DNA of 64,000 bases from Flavobacterium lacus (GTDB lineage Bacteria > Bacteroidota > Bacteroidia > Flavobacteriales > Flavobacteriaceae). The notes beneath the pieces are model-generated. The model saw only the letters and a program-made list of their open reading frames with translations. It was not told where the DNA came from and did no database searches. Below are positions 1 to 9,715 of this stretch, one piece after another. A program made the position numbers and the translations under genes. Position 1 is the stretch's first letter. Every line of letters starts with the position of its first letter. Where the stretch lies: the NCBI RefSeq assembly GCF_003268815.1, contig NZ_QLSV01000003.1, forward strand, positions 269,671-333,670, given 5' to 3'.

Positions 1-1
1 A

Positions 2-904
2 ATTAGTGCCGTTTCAAAAGTGATGAATAGCCACATTCAATTGGTGAGTCCTACTAATTTATCGGTTTTGATTATTGGAGAAAGTGGAACAGGAAAAGAA
101 GTTGTGGCCAAAGAAATTCATAAACTCAGCCATCGAAAATCGGCTCCTTTTATTGCCGTAGATTGTGGTGCTATCCCGAAAGAATTGGCTACCAGTGAGT
201 TTTTTGGACATTTAAAAGGATCGTTTACTGGAGCCGTGACAGACAAAATCGGTCATTTTGAATCGGCTAATGGAGGAACGTTGTTTTTGGATGAAGTGGG
301 AAATTTATCCTATGAAAATCAAATACAGTTATTACGAGCCTTGCAAGAGCGAAAAATTAAAAAAATTGGAAGCAGCACAGAATTTGATGTAGATATACGT
401 GTAATTGCAGCCACAAATGAAGACTTAAAGGAAGCTGTTAAAAATGGTGCTTTCCGAGAGGATTTATACCACCGATTAAACGAATTCTCCATCGTCGTGC
501 CGACTTTAAACGAACGGAAGCAAGACTTATTGATGTATGCCGATTTCTTTTTAGAAAAGGCAAACGAGCAATTAAATAAAAATGTTTTAGGTTTTTCACC
601 GGAAGTCATTCGGATTTTTCAAGCCTATTCATGGCCGGGAAATTTAAGAGAATTGCAAAATATTATACGCCGTTCAACTTTGTTAACACAAGGAAGTTTA
701 GTTGAAAAAGAAGTAATTCCACCCGACTTTTTTGAAGAAGAAAACCAATCTAAATCAGTTTTTTCAAAATCGAATAACGAAAAAGAAATGATTATTAAAG
801 CTCTTCAATTGTGCAACGGAAATAAATCGGAAGCTGCAAAAATGCTTGAAATAAACAGAAAAACGTTGTACAACAAATTAAAATTATATCAGTTAGAGGA
901 GTAA
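2..904 (+). CDS. Sigma-54-dependent response regulator (NtrC family), 5' partial
   Basis: The reading frame is open from the window edge, so the N-terminal part, normally a receiver domain, lies outside. What is visible is the AAA+ sigma-54 interaction module: Walker A GESGTGKE, a GSFTGA loop (variant of the canonical GAFTGA that touches sigma-54), Walker B GGTLFLDEVGN, and the arginine-rich region around DLYHRLNEF. The C-terminus carries a Fis-type helix-turn-helix (NKSEAAKMLEINRKTLYNKLK). It should activate RpoN-dependent promoters after phosphorylation. The gene converges on a hybrid histidine kinase and their ends overlap by 12 bp, so the pair may form one signalling system. The family assignment is firm; the target genes are unknown. 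Confidence 0.93.
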   Translation: MSAVSKVMNSHIQLVSPTNLSVLIIGESGTGKEVVAKEIHKLSHRKSAPFIAVDCGAIPKELATSEFFGHLKGSFTGAVTDKIGHFESANGGTLFLDEVGNLSYENQIQLLRALQERKIKKIGSSTEFDVDIRVIAATNEDLKEAVKNGAFREDLYHRLNEFSIVVPTLNERKQDLLMYADFFLEKANEQLNKNVLGFSPEVIRIFQAYSWPGNLRELQNIIRRSTLLTQGSLVEKEVIPPDFFEEENQSKSVFSKSNNEKEMIIKALQLCNGNKSEAAKMLEINRKTLYNKLKLYQLEE

Positions 905-3307
905 TTCTTTTTGAATAAGCGTTAGTAATCGAGTTGCCTTCTCATTAATTTCATCAAAAATAGTTTTTTGTTCTTCCATTGATAATTCGGTTTTTTCGCA
1001 TTCCTCTAATTGTTGAAGCAAGAGCACGGTTTCTTTCGCATCCAATTGACTCATCATCGGAATCATGCGGTGCGAAATGGCGGCTATTGTTTTTTTATCT
1101 GAATTAGAAATGGCCTCTTCAATGATGGCAAGATTGGAAGAAGTATTTTCTATAAATGCTTTTAAAACTTCCTTGATTGCAAGGTCATCGCCATCTAACA
1201 TTGTTTTCAGGCTCTTCAAATTATATTCGTTTATTGATACTTTTGATACGTCTTTCAAATCGGGTTTAACAGCAATATTTATGTTTAACACATTGTTCAA
1301 AACATGCAATAGCTCCGCTGATTGATAGGGTTTGTGTAATACAGCAGAAAAACCTTTTTCAGTATAAATGTGTTTTTCCAAATTCCTTTGTCCGGTAATC
1401 GCAATAATCGGAATTTCCTTTGGAATCTTAGAAATCAATTCAAAACCGCTCAATGTTGGCATTTGAATGTCGGTAATAATTGCGTCATAAACATCTGTTT
1501 TTAATGAGGAAATTAGTTCTTCAGGATCATCAAAAGAGCTTACATTGAAATGGTAAATTTTTAAAAATTCGGTGGTTAACTGTAGAAGGGAACTATCATC
1601 ATCTACCACTGCAATGGTAAATTTTTTGTTTTTATTTTCCGTAACAACAAGAATTTCCTTTTTATTTTCAGTCATTTTTGCGGGCAAGGTTAATTGGAAA
1701 ATGCTTCCTTTGTTTACTTCACTTTGCACGGTCAAATTTCCATATAAAATTTCAGCTAATTTTTTGCAAATAGTTAATCCCAATCCGGTTCCACCGTATT
1801 TTTTTTCAATGGAGGTATCGGCTTGTGTAAATTCGTTAAAAATTAAATTTAGTTTACTGCTTTCTATCCCAATGCCACTGTCTTGAACCACAATGGTTAA
1901 TTGATTTTTGATATAAGTTGTATTGATTTTTATAAAACCCTTTTCAGTAAATTTATAAGCGTTTCCAATAAGATTGTTCAAAATTTGTCTGATGCGTAAT
2001 GCATCATTTTCAATTGATAAATTGGCAATAGAATCTAATTCAAATTGTAATGAAATAGGTTTTGATGGATATAAGGATTGGATGCTTTCGGCTACTTCGA
2101 CAATCAATTTATCTAATTCGAAAACCGTGTTTTCCAGTTCAATTTTACCGGCTTCGATTTTGGAAAAATCTAATAAATCATTCACCAGTTGATTGATGTA
2201 GATTGATGAACTTTTGATATTTGACAAATAATAATTCTGCTTTTCGGAAACCCCGCCCATACTGATTAATTCGCTAAAACCTTGAATCGTATTTAAAGGT
2301 GTTTTTAAATCGTGGCTTACGGTGGCAATCAATTGCTCTCTGGCCGTTAAAAGTGATTCTGTTTTCTTTTTTTCAATTTCCAATTGTTTTCTGTACCGTT
2401 GATTTTTTAGAAAATCACTTGTAATAAGAAGGAAAAATAACCCGGTCATTATTAACCCGATTACTGCCGCCATGGTTAAGATGGAAACTGTTTTTTGTTG
2501 TGCTTCTTCTCTGGAAAAATTGTTTAAGTTTGCTTTTTTGATGACATCCGATTCAAATTCAACCAAAATTTCATTTAGCTTTTGCGAAATAAATAAATCG
2601 TTTCGAAGCAATTCTATTTCTTTGTTTTTTTGAGTAGTCGTTTTTTCTTGATTTTTTAACCGAACTTCTTCTAAAATTTTCTTTGAAGAAACAAGAATTG
2701 AATCAATTTGCTTGTCGGTTAAGGTTTTTTCTGATTCTTTGGGAACATTTTCATTCAGATAATCCACGTAATCTTGATACACTCTTCGTTCATAGGTGGA
2801 AAGCTTGGAAGGATCTATTTTTAAACTTTCCAATGTGATTTTACCCATCGACTCTTCAATTCGAGTTAAATTGCGCAATGCATTATCAATTGGAAAGTAG
2901 GTGTTTTGTGATTTATTGATTTTTTTTAATTCTTCGATATTGGAAACTTTTTGTTGTAGAATAATTTTTAAACTATCTAAAAGAACTATTTGTTTTTCGT
3001 TATCAATTTTTTTTCCAAAGGAATCAATTGCGGTGCTTAAGCTTCGGTTTTCTTGATCGAATAATTCAAAATCTTTTGCCAGATTGGTTTGAATGGCTAC
3101 CCGTCCTAAATTATCAACATCATAAATTTTTGAAAGTAAGGAACCTAATCGAATGAGTTTTTGGTTTTCTTCAATCGATTGTTTTTCGTAATTAGAAAAA
3201 AGTCTGTTTTCTTTCAGCAACATAAATCCCACGGCAATCACAAGGGAAGCAATGAGCAAATAACTCACGAGCACTTTGAGCGGAATAGAACTTGATTTTA
3301 CAGCCAT
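893..3307 (-). CDS. Hybrid sensor histidine kinase with receiver and HPt domains
   Basis: An 804-residue inner-membrane kinase. I chose ATG at 3307; the longer frame would need a TTG at 3328. Order of parts: transmembrane helix near residues 13-31, a helical periplasmic sensor of about 240 residues with no family I recognise, second transmembrane helix near 275-296, coiled coil, HisKA with phospho-acceptor in VSHDLKTPL (about H332), HATPase with DSGIGI and GGTGLGL, a receiver domain with the acceptor in ITDIQMP (about D612), and a C-terminal helical HPt-like domain with SHRM (about H745). The layout implies a phosphorelay His-Asp-His to an external response regulator, plausibly the adjacent NtrC-type protein. 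The stimulus cannot be read from the sequence. Confidence 0.92.
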   Translation of the reverse strand: MAVKSSSIPLKVLVSYLLIASLVIAVGFMLLKENRLFSNYEKQSIEENQKLIRLGSLLSKIYDVDNLGRVAIQTNLAKDFELFDQENRSLSTAIDSFGKKIDNEKQIVLLDSLKIILQQKVSNIEELKKINKSQNTYFPIDNALRNLTRIEESMGKITLESLKIDPSKLSTYERRVYQDYVDYLNENVPKESEKTLTDKQIDSILVSSKKILEEVRLKNQEKTTTQKNKEIELLRNDLFISQKLNEILVEFESDVIKKANLNNFSREEAQQKTVSILTMAAVIGLIMTGLFFLLITSDFLKNQRYRKQLEIEKKKTESLLTAREQLIATVSHDLKTPLNTIQGFSELISMGGVSEKQNYYLSNIKSSSIYINQLVNDLLDFSKIEAGKIELENTVFELDKLIVEVAESIQSLYPSKPISLQFELDSIANLSIENDALRIRQILNNLIGNAYKFTEKGFIKINTTYIKNQLTIVVQDSGIGIESSKLNLIFNEFTQADTSIEKKYGGTGLGLTICKKLAEILYGNLTVQSEVNKGSIFQLTLPAKMTENKKEILVVTENKNKKFTIAVVDDDSSLLQLTTEFLKIYHFNVSSFDDPEELISSLKTDVYDAIITDIQMPTLSGFELISKIPKEIPIIAITGQRNLEKHIYTEKGFSAVLHKPYQSAELLHVLNNVLNINIAVKPDLKDVSKVSINEYNLKSLKTMLDGDDLAIKEVLKAFIENTSSNLAIIEEAISNSDKKTIAAISHRMIPMMSQLDAKETVLLLQQLEECEKTELSMEEQKTIFDEINEKATRLLTLIQKELLL

Positions 3308-3361
3308 TCTCAAAGATAAAAATATCAAAAGCTACTATTTCCTTATAAAGTGTTAAAAATA

Positions 3362-3421
3362 AAAAACACCGAATAAAAACCATTTAGTGCTAGACTCTTT
3401 TAGGTTTTATTCAGCGTTTTT
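3362..3421 (-). terminator. Hairpin terminator after nrdA
   Basis: An imperfect inverted repeat of about 19 bp (arms 3362-3381 and 3403-3421) is followed on the minus strand by a T-rich run. It sits between the nrdA stop and the promoter region of the hybrid kinase, so it should end the nrdB-nrdA transcript. Confidence 0.7.
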
Positions 3422-3440
3422 ATTTGTAATGATTATCTGT

Positions 3441-5876
3441 TTACGACCCGCACATCTCACAATCGTCCGGACCGGCAGTTTTAGCCATTTCAATCATGGC
3501 TCGGTATTCTTCTTGACTCATTTCAACTGGTTCATTGAGTACTGCAATTGATTCTAATTTTTTAGCAACAACTGGTTGTTCGATTACTTCTACTGGTTCT
3601 GCTTTTTTATCGTTGTTTAACGTGAATTTAATCGCGTCTACAGCTGATTTGGTTCGCAAGTAATACATTCCGGTTTTTAAACCGGATTGCCACGCGTAGA
3701 AATGCATGGAGGTTAATTTAGCATAGGTTGCTCCTTCCATGAATAAGTTCAGCGACTGCGATTGGTCAATGAAATAACCACGTTGGCGTGACATATCAAT
3801 GATGTCTTTCATGCTCATTTCCCACACGGTTTTGTATAACTCTTTGATATCTTGCGGAATGCCTTCGATGTTTTGTACGGAACCATTGTGCCGCATGATT
3901 TCTTGTTTTAAGGTGTCGTTCCACAAACCAAGTTTTACTAAATCTTCTAACAAGTGTTTGTTTACAACTATAAATTCGCCTGATAGCACTCTTCTGGTAT
4001 AAATATTAGAGGTATATGGTTCAAACGCTTCGTTGTTTCCTAAGATTTGTGATGTGGAAGCGGTTGGCATTGGAGCCACAAGCAATGAGTTTCTCACCCC
4101 GTGCTCCATTACTTCTTTACGCAAACTTTCCCAATCCCATTTCCCGGATAAATCGCTGTCTTTTAATCCCCATAAATTGTATTGGAATTCTCCTTGTGAA
4201 ATGGGTGATCCTTTGAAAGTGGAATAGGGTCCTTCTTCTTTTGCCATTTCCATAGAAGCGGTTACCGCAGCAAAATAAAGGGTTTCAAAAATATCTTGGT
4301 TCATTTGTTTTGCTTCGTCGCTGGTGAACGGCAAACGCAATAAAATAAACGCATCAGCCAAACCTTGCACTCCCAATCCAATTGGACGGTGACGCATGTT
4401 TGAGTTTTCCGCTTCGGGAACCGGGTAATAATTTCTATCGATTACGCGGTTTAAGTTACGCGTCACACGTTTGGTAACATCGTATAATTTCTGGTGATCA
4501 AATTTTCCATTTTCGATAAACATTGGCAACGAAATAGAAGCTAAATTACACACAGCTACTTCATCCGGTGCGGTATATTCTAAAATCTCGGTACACAAAT
4601 TCGATGAACGAATGGTTCCTAAATTTTTTTGGTTTGATTTGCGGTTGGCTGCATCCTTGTACAGCATATACGGCGTTCCGGTTTCGATTTGTGATTCAAG
4701 GATTTTCTCCCAAAGTTCACGAGCACGAACGGTTTTTCTGCCTTTTCCGGCGGCTTCGTATTTGTGGTACAAAGCTTCGAATTCATCGCCATACACGTCA
4801 CACAAACCCGGACATTCGTTTGGACACATTAACGTCCACGAAGCATCGTCTTGCACGCGTTTCATAAACAAATCGGAGGTCCACATGGCAAAGAACAAAT
4901 CTCTGGCACGCATTTCTTCTTTTCCGGTATTCTTTTTCAAATCTAAAAATTCGAAAATATCAGCATGCCACGTTTCTAAATAAATGGCAAAACTTCCTTT
5001 TCTTTTTCCGCCACCTTGGTCAACGTAACGGGCTGTGTCGTTGAAAACACGTAGCATCGGAACAATTCCGTTAGACGTTCCGTTTGTGCCTCGAATGTAA
5101 GATCCTGTTGCACGAACATTGTGAATGGATAGTCCGATTCCGCCTGCAGATTGCGAAATTTTTGCGGTTTGTTTTAAGGTATCATAAATTCCGTCGATGC
5201 TATCATCTTTCATCGTCAATAGGAAACATGACGACATTTGTGGTTTTGGTGTTCCGGCATTAAACAAGGTTGGTGTTGCGTGGGTGAAGAATTTTTTCGA
5301 CATTAATTCGTAGGTTTCTTTCACTGCTTCGATGTCATTCAAATGAATTCCAACCGAAACACGCATCAACATATGTTGAGGTCTTTCCACAATTTTTCCG
5401 TTGATTTTTAATAAATACGAACGTTCTAATGTTTTGAAACCGAAATAATCATAATTAAAATCTCTGTTGTAAATAATCATGGAATCCAATTCCTCTGCAT
5501 TGGCCATGATTGTTTCGTATACCTCATCGGAAAGCAATGGTGATTTTTGTCCCGTACGTGGATTCACATAATGGTACATGTCTGACATTGTTTCTGAAAA
5601 CGACTTTTTGGTATTTTTATGTAAATTGGAAACTGCAATACGTGCTGCTAATTGTGCATAATCCGGGTGAGCAATCGTCATTGAAGCAGCCGTTTCTGCT
5701 GCCAAATTATCTAATTCTGAAGTGGTTACACCATCATACAATCCTTCGATTACTCGCATGGCTACTTTTACAGAATCAACCAAATCATTCAATCCGTAAC
5801 ATAATTTTTTAATTCTGTCCGTGATTTTGTCAAACATTACCGGCTCTTTGTGGCCGTCTCTTTTTACTACATACAT
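3441..5876 (-). CDS. nrdA: Ribonucleoside-diphosphate reductase, alpha (large) subunit, class Ia
   Basis: The 811-residue large subunit reduces ribonucleoside diphosphates to deoxyribonucleotides in the cytoplasm, using the radical generated by NrdB. The N-terminus is an ATP-cone allosteric domain ([18 protein letters not shown]). The catalytic barrel shows SSCFLL, the NLCTEIL active-site region and a [13 protein letters not shown] motif. The C-terminal tail ends in CEMCGS, the redox-active CxxC pair reduced by thioredoxin or glutaredoxin. It lies 136 bp downstream of nrdB on the same strand, with a stable hairpin in the gap. Length and motifs fit the eukaryote-like class Ia enzymes of Bacteroidota. 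Confidence 0.97.
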   Translation of the reverse strand: MYVVKRDGHKEPVMFDKITDRIKKLCYGLNDLVDSVKVAMRVIEGLYDGVTTSELDNLAAETAASMTIAHPDYAQLAARIAVSNLHKNTKKSFSETMSDMYHYVNPRTGQKSPLLSDEVYETIMANAEELDSMIIYNRDFNYDYFGFKTLERSYLLKINGKIVERPQHMLMRVSVGIHLNDIEAVKETYELMSKKFFTHATPTLFNAGTPKPQMSSCFLLTMKDDSIDGIYDTLKQTAKISQSAGGIGLSIHNVRATGSYIRGTNGTSNGIVPMLRVFNDTARYVDQGGGKRKGSFAIYLETWHADIFEFLDLKKNTGKEEMRARDLFFAMWTSDLFMKRVQDDASWTLMCPNECPGLCDVYGDEFEALYHKYEAAGKGRKTVRARELWEKILESQIETGTPYMLYKDAANRKSNQKNLGTIRSSNLCTEILEYTAPDEVAVCNLASISLPMFIENGKFDHQKLYDVTKRVTRNLNRVIDRNYYPVPEAENSNMRHRPIGLGVQGLADAFILLRLPFTSDEAKQMNQDIFETLYFAAVTASMEMAKEEGPYSTFKGSPISQGEFQYNLWGLKDSDLSGKWDWESLRKEVMEHGVRNSLLVAPMPTASTSQILGNNEAFEPYTSNIYTRRVLSGEFIVVNKHLLEDLVKLGLWNDTLKQEIMRHNGSVQNIEGIPQDIKELYKTVWEMSMKDIIDMSRQRGYFIDQSQSLNLFMEGATYAKLTSMHFYAWQSGLKTGMYYLRTKSAVDAIKFTLNNDKKAEPVEVIEQPVVAKKLESIAVLNEPVEMSQEEYRAMIEMAKTAGPDDCEMCGS

Positions 5877-5893
5877 ACTGCTACCTGTTTTTT

Positions 5894-5919
5894 AAAACAA
5901 TAAATCCCTTTATTGTTTT
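5894..5919 (-). other. Perfect hairpin in the nrdB-nrdA spacer
   Basis: An 11-bp perfect stem (AAAACAATAAA pairing with TTTATTGTTTT, loop of 4) lies between nrdB and nrdA, just upstream of the nrdA start. On the transcribed strand it is followed by A residues, not U, so it is not an ordinary terminator. It may act in mRNA processing, stability or nrdA translation; that is inference. Confidence 0.55.
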
Positions 5920-6012
5920 GGGTTATTCGTTAGTTGGTTTTGGGAAGCTAATCCCGGTATTTATAGAATCAACTCTGTCAGAGTTTGAAACGTTGACGAG
6001 GTTTAATTTAAT

Positions 6013-6990
6013 TTAAAAGTCGGCGTCGAAACTAATTTTTTGCGAATCAGAATCCGTACTCATTACTCCTGCTTTTTGGTATTCTGCCACCCGTTTTTCA
6101 AAGAAATTGGTTTTTCCTTGTAGTGAAATCATGTCCATGAAATCGAATGGATTTGATGAGTTATACACTCTATCACAGCCTAATTCTACTAATAAACGGT
6201 CGGCTACAAATTCCAAATATTGTGTCATTAGTGTGGCATTCATTCCAATTAAACTCGCTGGAAGTGATTCGGTAATGAATTCTCTTTCAATGGTTAGTGC
6301 ATCTGTGATAATTTCGGTAATTCTTGTTTTCGAAACTTTATTCACCAAATGGTGGTTGTGTAAATGCACGGCAAAATCACAGTGAACGCCTTCGTCACGC
6401 GAAATTAGCTCGTTTGAGAAAGTCAGCCCCGGCATTAAGCCTCTTTTTTTCAACCAGAAAATCGAACAGAACGCACCCGAAAAGAAGATTCCTTCTACGG
6501 CTGCAAACGCAATTAAACGCTCAGCAAACGAATCGGAACCAATCCATTTCAAAGCCCAATTGGCTTTCTTTTGAATCGCCGGAAACACATCTAAGGCATG
6601 AAATAACTGATCTTTTTCCTTTTCGTCTTTTACATAGGTGTCAATCAACAACGAATAGGTTTCGCTGTGAATGTTTTCCATCATGATTTGAAAACCATAG
6701 AAAAATTTAGCTTCCGGATATTGTACTTCGTTGACGAAATTTTCGGCTAAATTCTCATTTACGATCCCGTCAGATGCTGCGAAAAAAGCTAAAATGTGTT
6801 TGATGAAATATTTTTCATCTTCATTCAATTTTGTATTCCAATCGGATAAATCTTGGTGTAAATCAATTTCTTCTGCGGTCCAGAAACTCGCTTCCATTTT
6901 TTTGTACCATTCCCAAATATCGTGGTGTTTAATGGGAAAAATCACGAATCGATCTTTGTTTTCTTGCAAAATTGGTTCTACTGCTGCCAT
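6013..6990 (-). CDS. nrdB: Ribonucleoside-diphosphate reductase, beta (small) subunit
   Basis: A 325-residue R2 protein that houses the di-iron centre and tyrosyl radical for NrdA. Diiron-ligand regions are visible in order: [25 protein letters not shown], and [14 protein letters not shown], together with the [20 protein letters not shown] segment typical of eukaryote-like R2 proteins. I chose the ATG at 6990 (MAAVEPIL), preceded by an A/G-rich leader; a longer frame from 7059 begins with TTG and looks non-coding. An exact TAnnTTTG box lies upstream at 7076-7083. It is the first gene of the nrdB-nrdA operon. Confidence 0.97.
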   Translation of the reverse strand: MAAVEPILQENKDRFVIFPIKHHDIWEWYKKMEASFWTAEEIDLHQDLSDWNTKLNEDEKYFIKHILAFFAASDGIVNENLAENFVNEVQYPEAKFFYGFQIMMENIHSETYSLLIDTYVKDEKEKDQLFHALDVFPAIQKKANWALKWIGSDSFAERLIAFAAVEGIFFSGAFCSIFWLKKRGLMPGLTFSNELISRDEGVHCDFAVHLHNHHLVNKVSKTRITEIITDALTIEREFITESLPASLIGMNATLMTQYLEFVADRLLVELGCDRVYNSSNPFDFMDMISLQGKTNFFEKRVAEYQKAGVMSTDSDSQKISFDADF

Positions 6991-7075
6991 CTTTTTCTTT
7001 GTTGAGTTATGTTGAGGATTATTATTCGGTAATTGAGAGTTACAAAGATTGCAATTCAAATTGGTAAATGAAAGC

Positions 7076-7083
7076 CAAACTTA
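7076..7083 (-). promoter_or_regulatory. Bacteroidota -7 promoter box for nrdB-nrdA
   Basis: The minus strand reads TAAGTTTG, an exact match to the flavobacterial -7 consensus TAnnTTTG, about 86 bp before the chosen nrdB start. A TTG lies about 24 bp further upstream, slightly far for a -33 element. Confidence 0.5.
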
Positions 7084-7247
7084 TTCACAATCGGAAATAG
7101 TTTTTAACAACGGTTAGTTTTTTTCCTACTTTTGAAAAATCTATCTAACTATTTGTTATATAACGTATTAAAAACTACTTTATTGGAGGTCGCGAGGGAA
7201 ATTCTACTATTTTAAGAAATTATTGGGAAGGGAAATTTTAGTAAAAC

Positions 7248-7820
7248 TTACTTCTCTTTTTGATATTCTACACCCACTTTTTCGAGTTCGTGATACCATT
7301 CTTCTCCGAATTTTCGAACCAATGCTTCTTTGACAAATTTATAAACCGGAACTTCCAGTTCTTTGCCTAATGAACATGCAGGACTACAAATATCCCAACG
7401 ATGGTAATTAACTGCAGAGAAATCAGAGAATTCTTTGATTCGGATTGGATACAAATGACATGAAACCGGTTTTTTCCAATTTACGATTCCTTGGTTATAG
7501 GCTTGCTCGATGCCGCACAAGGCGGTTTTTCCATCAAAAATAACGTAGGCACAATCTTTCCCTTCAATTAATGGTGTTTCTAATTCGCCGTCTTCGCCTT
7601 TCACCCAAGTTCCTTGTGCTTCAATCGCTTGAATTCCTTCTTTGCGAAGAAAAGGTTTTACTTTTGGATAAATTTCTTCTAAAATTTTAGTTTCTTCTTC
7701 ACTCAACGGTGCACCGGCATCGCCATCTACACAACATGCTCCATGACAAGCGGATAGATTGCAAACGAATTCTTTTTCCAGAATTTCTTCTGAAACAATG
7801 GTTTTACCTAGTTGAAACAT
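7248..7820 (-). CDS. DUF3109 family protein (Cys-rich)
   Basis: A 190-residue protein of the DUF3109 family, whose function is not established. It is rich in cysteine: CNLSACHGACCVDGD near the N-terminus, DCAYVIF, ALCGIEQA, SCHLYPIR and WDICSPACSLG, a pattern resembling metal or Fe-S binding proteins of the YkgJ kind. I chose ATG 7820 (MFQLGKTIV) because codons upstream of it come from a repetitive intergenic tract (AAAGGCACAAAGG words). It stands alone, convergent to nothing, about 180 bp downstream of the nrdB promoter and divergent from marC. Confidence 0.85.
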   Translation of the reverse strand: MFQLGKTIVSEEILEKEFVCNLSACHGACCVDGDAGAPLSEEETKILEEIYPKVKPFLRKEGIQAIEAQGTWVKGEDGELETPLIEGKDCAYVIFDGKTALCGIEQAYNQGIVNWKKPVSCHLYPIRIKEFSDFSAVNYHRWDICSPACSLGKELEVPVYKFVKEALVRKFGEEWYHELEKVGVEYQKEK

Positions 7821-7920
7821 TTTAAAAGATGCAAAGTTTAAAGGCACAAAGGTACAAAGGTTTCCGAGAAACTGATTGTTATAATTAATGGTATTTTATG
7901 GAAAAGCCGTTTTAAAACTC

Positions 7921-7928
7921 TAATTTTG
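7921..7928 (+). promoter_or_regulatory. -7 promoter box of the MarC-family gene
   Basis: TAATTTTG matches TAnnTTTG exactly and lies 17 bp before the ATG at 7946, giving a very short leader. Confidence 0.55.
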
Positions 7929-7945
7929 CTCAAAATTTGTATAAC

Positions 7946-8521
7946 ATGGAATTAGATATAAGAGAAATTTTTACAGCAACCATGGTGCTTTTTGCCGTAA
8001 TTGATATTGTAGGAAGTATTCCAATTATTATTGATTTAAGACAAAAAGCCGGACACATTCACTCAGAAAAAGCTTCTATTGTGGCATGTATCATTATGAT
8101 TGCCTTTTTGTTTGTGGGAGAAACGATTTTGAAATTAATTGGCATCGACATTAATTCATTTGCTGTTGCCGGTTCATTTGTGCTTTTCTTTTTGGCATTG
8201 GAAATGATTTTAGGAATCAAATTATACCGCGATGAAGATACAACTTCAACTTCCATCGTGCCTATAGCTTTTCCGCTGATTGCCGGAGCCGGAACGATGA
8301 CAACGATACTTTCAATTCGAGCAGAATTTCAAACAATTAATATCATTATTGCCATTGTTCTGAATATTATCTTGGTGTATGGTGTGTTAAAATCATCCGC
8401 CAGAATTGAACGTTTTCTGACCAAAAATGGACTTAGCGTGATTCGAAAAGTGTTTGGTGTAGTGCTACTTGCCATTGCTGTTAAATTATTTGCGGCTAAT
8501 GTTAAAGGTCTTTTTGCATAG
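7946..8521 (+). CDS. MarC family integral membrane protein
   Basis: A 191-residue polytopic inner-membrane protein with about six hydrophobic segments. The family hallmarks are the N-terminal FxxxDxxGxxPI-like stretch (FAVIDIVGSIPIIIDL) and the central PLIAGAGTMTT. MarC proteins were once linked to multiple antibiotic resistance, but that role was withdrawn and the true substrate is unknown. I chose ATG 7946 (MELDIREIF); the frame reaches back to a TTG at 7937 that overlaps the promoter box. It is followed by a small membrane-protein gene with its own promoter box. Confidence 0.88.
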   Translation: MELDIREIFTATMVLFAVIDIVGSIPIIIDLRQKAGHIHSEKASIVACIIMIAFLFVGETILKLIGIDINSFAVAGSFVLFFLALEMILGIKLYRDEDTTSTSIVPIAFPLIAGAGTMTTILSIRAEFQTINIIIAIVLNIILVYGVLKSSARIERFLTKNGLSVIRKVFGVVLLAIAVKLFAANVKGLFA

Positions 8522-8533
8522 ACTAATAAAACT

Positions 8534-8541
8534 TATATTTG
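8534..8541 (+). promoter_or_regulatory. -7 promoter box before the small membrane protein
   Basis: TATATTTG is an exact TAnnTTTG match, 20 bp before the ATG at 8561. It suggests that the 66-residue protein and the flavoprotein behind it can be transcribed independently of marC. Confidence 0.5.
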
Positions 8542-8560
8542 TATCATTATTTTACTAGAA

Positions 8561-8761
8561 ATGAAGATTTTCACTTACATCATTATTGCCTTGGCATTCG
8601 GATTAATTACTTTTAATGTTACTCAGTTAGATTTTTCTAATCTGTTTGAACAAGAAAGTATGATTGCCTTAATCGGAATTGTCGCTGCGTCTTGTGCAAT
8701 CATTATCCTTCTTATTTTTAGAATGTCTAAATCCATTGAAGACAAACTAAAAGACCAATAA
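8561..8761 (+). CDS. Small membrane protein, unknown function
   Basis: A 66-residue protein with two hydrophobic helices (about residues 3-21 and 35-55) and a charged C-terminal tail (SKSIEDKLKDQ). I do not recognise a family. The stop codon is followed after two bases by the ATG of the flavoprotein gene, so the two are very likely cotranscribed. The reading frame has a good start, fits the codon use of its neighbours and carries its own promoter box. Confidence 0.75.
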   Translation: MKIFTYIIIALAFGLITFNVTQLDFSNLFEQESMIALIGIVAASCAIIILLIFRMSKSIEDKLKDQ

Positions 8762-8763
8762 TT

Positions 8764-9372
8764 ATGTTGGATGTACTCATCATTGGCGGTGGCGTTTCGG
8801 GAGTTTCTTGTGCTCTTTTACTTGGCTCTGCTCATTCAAAACCATTTGCTTTCGATAAAAAAATCGCTTTAATTTCCCACCAAAAAGCTTCCTCACTGCA
8901 AGATGCATTGTTTAATAATGCGTATGGTATTGAAGCCGGAAAATTAGGCAGTGAATTATTAACCGAAAGTGTAGCTCATTTGTCATCGGTTTATCCGCAC
9001 ATTCAACAAATTCCAAACGAAAAAGTACTGAAAATTGAAGGTGAAAACGGAAGTTTTTCGGTTACAACCAACAAAAATATATATCAAACGAAATTAATTG
9101 TAATTGGTATTGGAGCAGGTAATCCTTTTACGATTGAAGGTTTAGAAGAATTTGTAGTGCCACATCAAAAAACAAATCCGGAGAAAAACCGAATTCAATT
9201 AAGAAACCACGATCATTTGGTGAAAGACGGAGTTTACGTTTGCGGTGTTTTAGCCGGATGGCGAAGTCAGTTGTCTATTGCTGCCGGAAGCGGTGCTGCT
9301 GTGGCGACGGACATTTTAACGTTGTGGAATGGTGGTGTGCACGTTCAGGTGCATGATAGCACGAAGAAATAG
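8764..9372 (+). CDS. Short FAD-dependent oxidoreductase (thioredoxin-reductase-like)
   Basis: A 202-residue protein with an N-terminal Rossmann dinucleotide motif (IIGGGVSGVSCALLLG) and a C-terminal FAD-contacting segment (GVYVCGVLAGWRSQLSIAAGSGAAVATDIL) like that of thioredoxin reductases. It lacks the NADPH domain and the CxxC active site of a full enzyme, which would be about 310 residues. The frame is intact at both ends, so this looks like a naturally short FAD-binding type rather than a truncation. The electron donor and substrate cannot be inferred. Confidence 0.8.
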   Translation: MLDVLIIGGGVSGVSCALLLGSAHSKPFAFDKKIALISHQKASSLQDALFNNAYGIEAGKLGSELLTESVAHLSSVYPHIQQIPNEKVLKIEGENGSFSVTTNKNIYQTKLIVIGIGAGNPFTIEGLEEFVVPHQKTNPEKNRIQLRNHDHLVKDGVYVCGVLAGWRSQLSIAAGSGAAVATDILTLWNGGVHVQVHDSTKK

Positions 9373-9386
9373 TTATCGGTTGTCTG

Positions 9387-9705
9387 TTATCTGTCTGACC
9401 GAAAAATTATCGTTTCATTTCTTACGAAAGCAGGTTTCACAATATCAAATCGCCAATTTTGATTAATTTGAGGGAAATAGTGATGCATTCTATCTAGAAA
9501 TTCATCCCAGCCTTTTGTTTCTTCAGTAAAAAGAAGTTTGTAATCTTTAAAAAAAAGTTCAATACAAATTACATCTTCTGCAAATATATCAACTTTATAT
9601 GCGATAATTTCTTCAACTTCATTCCATTTATAAAACTTTCGGATTTTATAAAACTCAGTTGAAAAGCCATCTTCATAAAAAAAAATTGACTAAATCTGTC
9701 ATCAT
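9387..9705 (-). pseudogene. Frameshifted small gene (homopolymer of nine T), unknown function
   Basis: On the minus strand an ATG-ATG start at 9705 opens MMTDLVNFF and then stops after a run of nine T (9677-9685 on the plus strand as A). Shifting by one base continues without a stop for about 85 more codons, beginning YEDGFSTEFYKIRK and ending FVRNETIIFRSDR at a TAA at 9387. With eight T the frame would be a single protein of about 105 residues. It could be a pseudogene, a sequencing error, or a slippage-dependent gene. It starts 11 bp after the stop of the S41 protease gene on the same strand. No family recognised. Confidence 0.6.
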
Positions 9706-9715
9706 TAAAATTGAG

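Noticed and set aside
4568..4983. Plus-strand frames over nrdA
   Set aside because: Complement frames of a highly conserved gene; no start or family support.
6991..7059. Longer start of nrdB at 7059
   Set aside because: It needs a TTG start and gives a low-complexity N-terminus not seen in R2 proteins; ATG 6990 fits.
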